NCBI GenBank assembly: GCA_016212845.1
Contig: JACRDR010000245.1
Coordinates: forward strand, 1-6,276
Reading direction: 5' to 3'
DNA: 6,276 nt
Source: Elusimicrobiota bacterium
GTDB taxonomy: Bacteria > Elusimicrobiota > Elusimicrobia > UBA1565 > JACRDR01
Both the position numbers and the translations under genes were made by a program. Below are positions 5,244-6,276 of this stretch, piece after piece. Position 1 is the first letter of the stretch. Every line of letters starts with the position of its first letter. The notes below the pieces were generated by a model. The model was not told the DNA's origin, made no database searches, and was given only the letters and a program-made list of their open reading frames with translations.

Positions 5244-6276
5244 ATGCCCACGAGCCCCCAGAGCCTCGAGCTGCTGCTCGAGGTGACCTTGCTATTGTCC
5301 TCGAAGCTCGACGTGTCCGAGCTTCTGGAGACGATCATGCAGCTGTCCTCCCGCGTCGTCAACGCGGAGACGGCCAGCCTCCTGCTCGTGGACCCCAAGA
5401 CGAACGAGCTCTATTTCGACGTCGCCCTCGGCCTGGCCCCGGAGCTGACCAAGATCCGGCTGCCCATGGGCAAGGGCATCGCGGGCGCCTGCGCGCTCGA
5501 GCAGAAGACCCTCGTCATCAACGACGTCGCCTCGGACCCCCGGTGGAGCTCGACGATGGACAAGAACTCGGGGTTTAGGACCCGGTCCATCCTCGCCTCG
5601 CCCATGAAGTTCATGGGCCGGACGATCGGCGTGGTCGAGGCGATCAACCACATCGGCGAGGGCTTCTCCCCCGAGGACGTCCGCATCTTCGAGGCGTTCG
5701 CGGCCCAGGCGGCGATCGCGGTCGAGAACGCGCGGCTCTTCGCCTCCGTGCAGGAGGAAAAGACCCGCCTCGACACCGTCTTCACGCAGATGACCGACGG
5801 CGCGCTGCTCGCCGACGAGTCGGGCACCGTGACCCTGGCCAACGGCTCGGCGGTGCGCCACTTCGGCGCGCGCGTGCAGGTGGGCGCCTCCCTCAAGCAC
5901 GTTTTCGAGGGCCTCGAAACCAAGCCGGCGGTCGACGAGTTCCTGTCGTCGCCCGAGGTCCACATGGCCTTCGAGGCCGTGCGCGACAACCCGAAGCCGC
6001 TCGTCCTCTCGGGCACGGCCAGCATCGTCCGCTTCGAGCGGATGGGACGCCAGCCCGCGACGATGGGACGCCTCCTCATCTTCCGCGACGTGACCGCGCA
6101 GCGGCACGAGGACGCGCTCAAGCGGAGCTTCCTTTCGCTGATCTCCCATAAGCTGAAGACGCCGCTCGCCTCCATCACGGGCTACTCGCAGCTGCTCATG
6201 GACGATCTCTCGAACATGGGCGCGCCCAAGATGATGGAACGCTCCGTGAAGGCGATCTTGACCCAAGGCAACAAGC
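5244..6276 (+). CDS. GAF-PAS sensor histidine kinase (3' partial)
   Basis: Translation from ATG 5244 stays open to the window edge (344 residues visible). Residues about 8-165 form a GAF domain with the characteristic run GKGIAGACALEQKTLVINDV, DPRW, GFRTRSILASPM and IGVVEAIN, then FEAFAAQAAIAVENARLF leading into a signalling helix (about 158-182). Residues about 175-285 form a PAS-like domain (MTDGALLADESGTVTLAN, ending LLIFRDVTAQ). HisKA begins near 290, with the phospho-acceptor His302 in FLSLISHKLKTPLASITGYSQLL. The ATPase domain must lie beyond the edge. There is no membrane segment, so it is a cytoplasmic sensor, probably of a small molecule or internal state; the ligand is unknown. The residue after His302 is Lys instead of the usual Glu/Asp. 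No response regulator is seen in the window; it could be downstream. Confidence 0.93.
   Translation, partial: MPTSPQSLELLLEVTLLLSSKLDVSELLETIMQLSSRVVNAETASLLLVDPKTNELYFDVALGLAPELTKIRLPMGKGIAGACALEQKTLVINDVASDPRWSSTMDKNSGFRTRSILASPMKFMGRTIGVVEAINHIGEGFSPEDVRIFEAFAAQAAIAVENARLFASVQEEKTRLDTVFTQMTDGALLADESGTVTLANGSAVRHFGARVQVGASLKHVFEGLETKPAVDEFLSSPEVHMAFEAVRDNPKPLVLSGTASIVRFERMGRQPATMGRLLIFRDVTAQRHEDALKRSFLSLISHKLKTPLASITGYSQLLMDDLSNMGAPKMMERSVKAILTQGNK

Noticed and set aside
5292..6266. Long minus-strand open frames opposite the histidine kinase
   Set aside because: The plus strand encodes an unmistakable GAF-PAS-HisKA protein; the antisense frames are His/Arg/Leu-rich shadows.

Overview
The window is a compact, very GC-rich bacterial chromosome segment with five complete or partial protein genes on the plus strand, one on the minus strand and one tRNA. 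No phage, IS element, CRISPR array or resistance island is visible. A TamB-like C-terminus and a secreted protein point to a diderm (Gram-negative-type) bacterium. The high GC, lack of Shine-Dalgarno (SD) sites and gene mix would fit an Elusimicrobiota-like or other deep-branching diderm lineage, but no marker here fixes the phylum.

Layout. (1) Positions 2-1645 hold the C-terminal part of a TamB/DUF490-type protein whose start lies upstream of the window. (2) A tRNA-Ser(UGA) at 1677-1765 is followed after 8 nt by (3) an ExoD-family membrane protein gene (1774-2364). (4) A small secreted protein of unknown function lies convergently on the minus strand (2854-2357); its stop region overlaps the exoD 3' end by 8 bp. 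(5) Divergent from it, across a 72-bp intergenic region, starts a C45-type Ntn hydrolase/acyltransferase gene (2927-4108). (6) After 24 nt comes a membrane-anchored, Ala/Pro-rich protein with a central four-cysteine module (4133-5206). (7) After 37 nt a GAF-PAS-HisKA sensor histidine kinase begins (5244) and runs off the right edge.

The most notable signal is in the short intergenic regions. Three protein genes carry a -10-like block (GCTAYC[CT][TA]) whose first G lies exactly 14 nt before the start codon, leaving no room for an SD sequence. The tRNA and the histidine kinase gene have similar boxes at nearly the same distance. This implies leaderless or near-leaderless transcription as the local rule. 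exoD, lying 8 nt behind a tRNA, would also get an almost leaderless mRNA, from tRNA 3' processing. The divergent pair shares a near-palindrome containing back-to-back candidate -35 boxes. The protein genes do not form one obvious pathway; cell-envelope functions (TamB, ExoD, a secreted protein, an anchored protein) are over-represented. I see no clear evidence of a new multi-gene system. The best novelty candidates are the leaderless promoter architecture, the tRNA-exoD junction and the four-Cys anchored protein.
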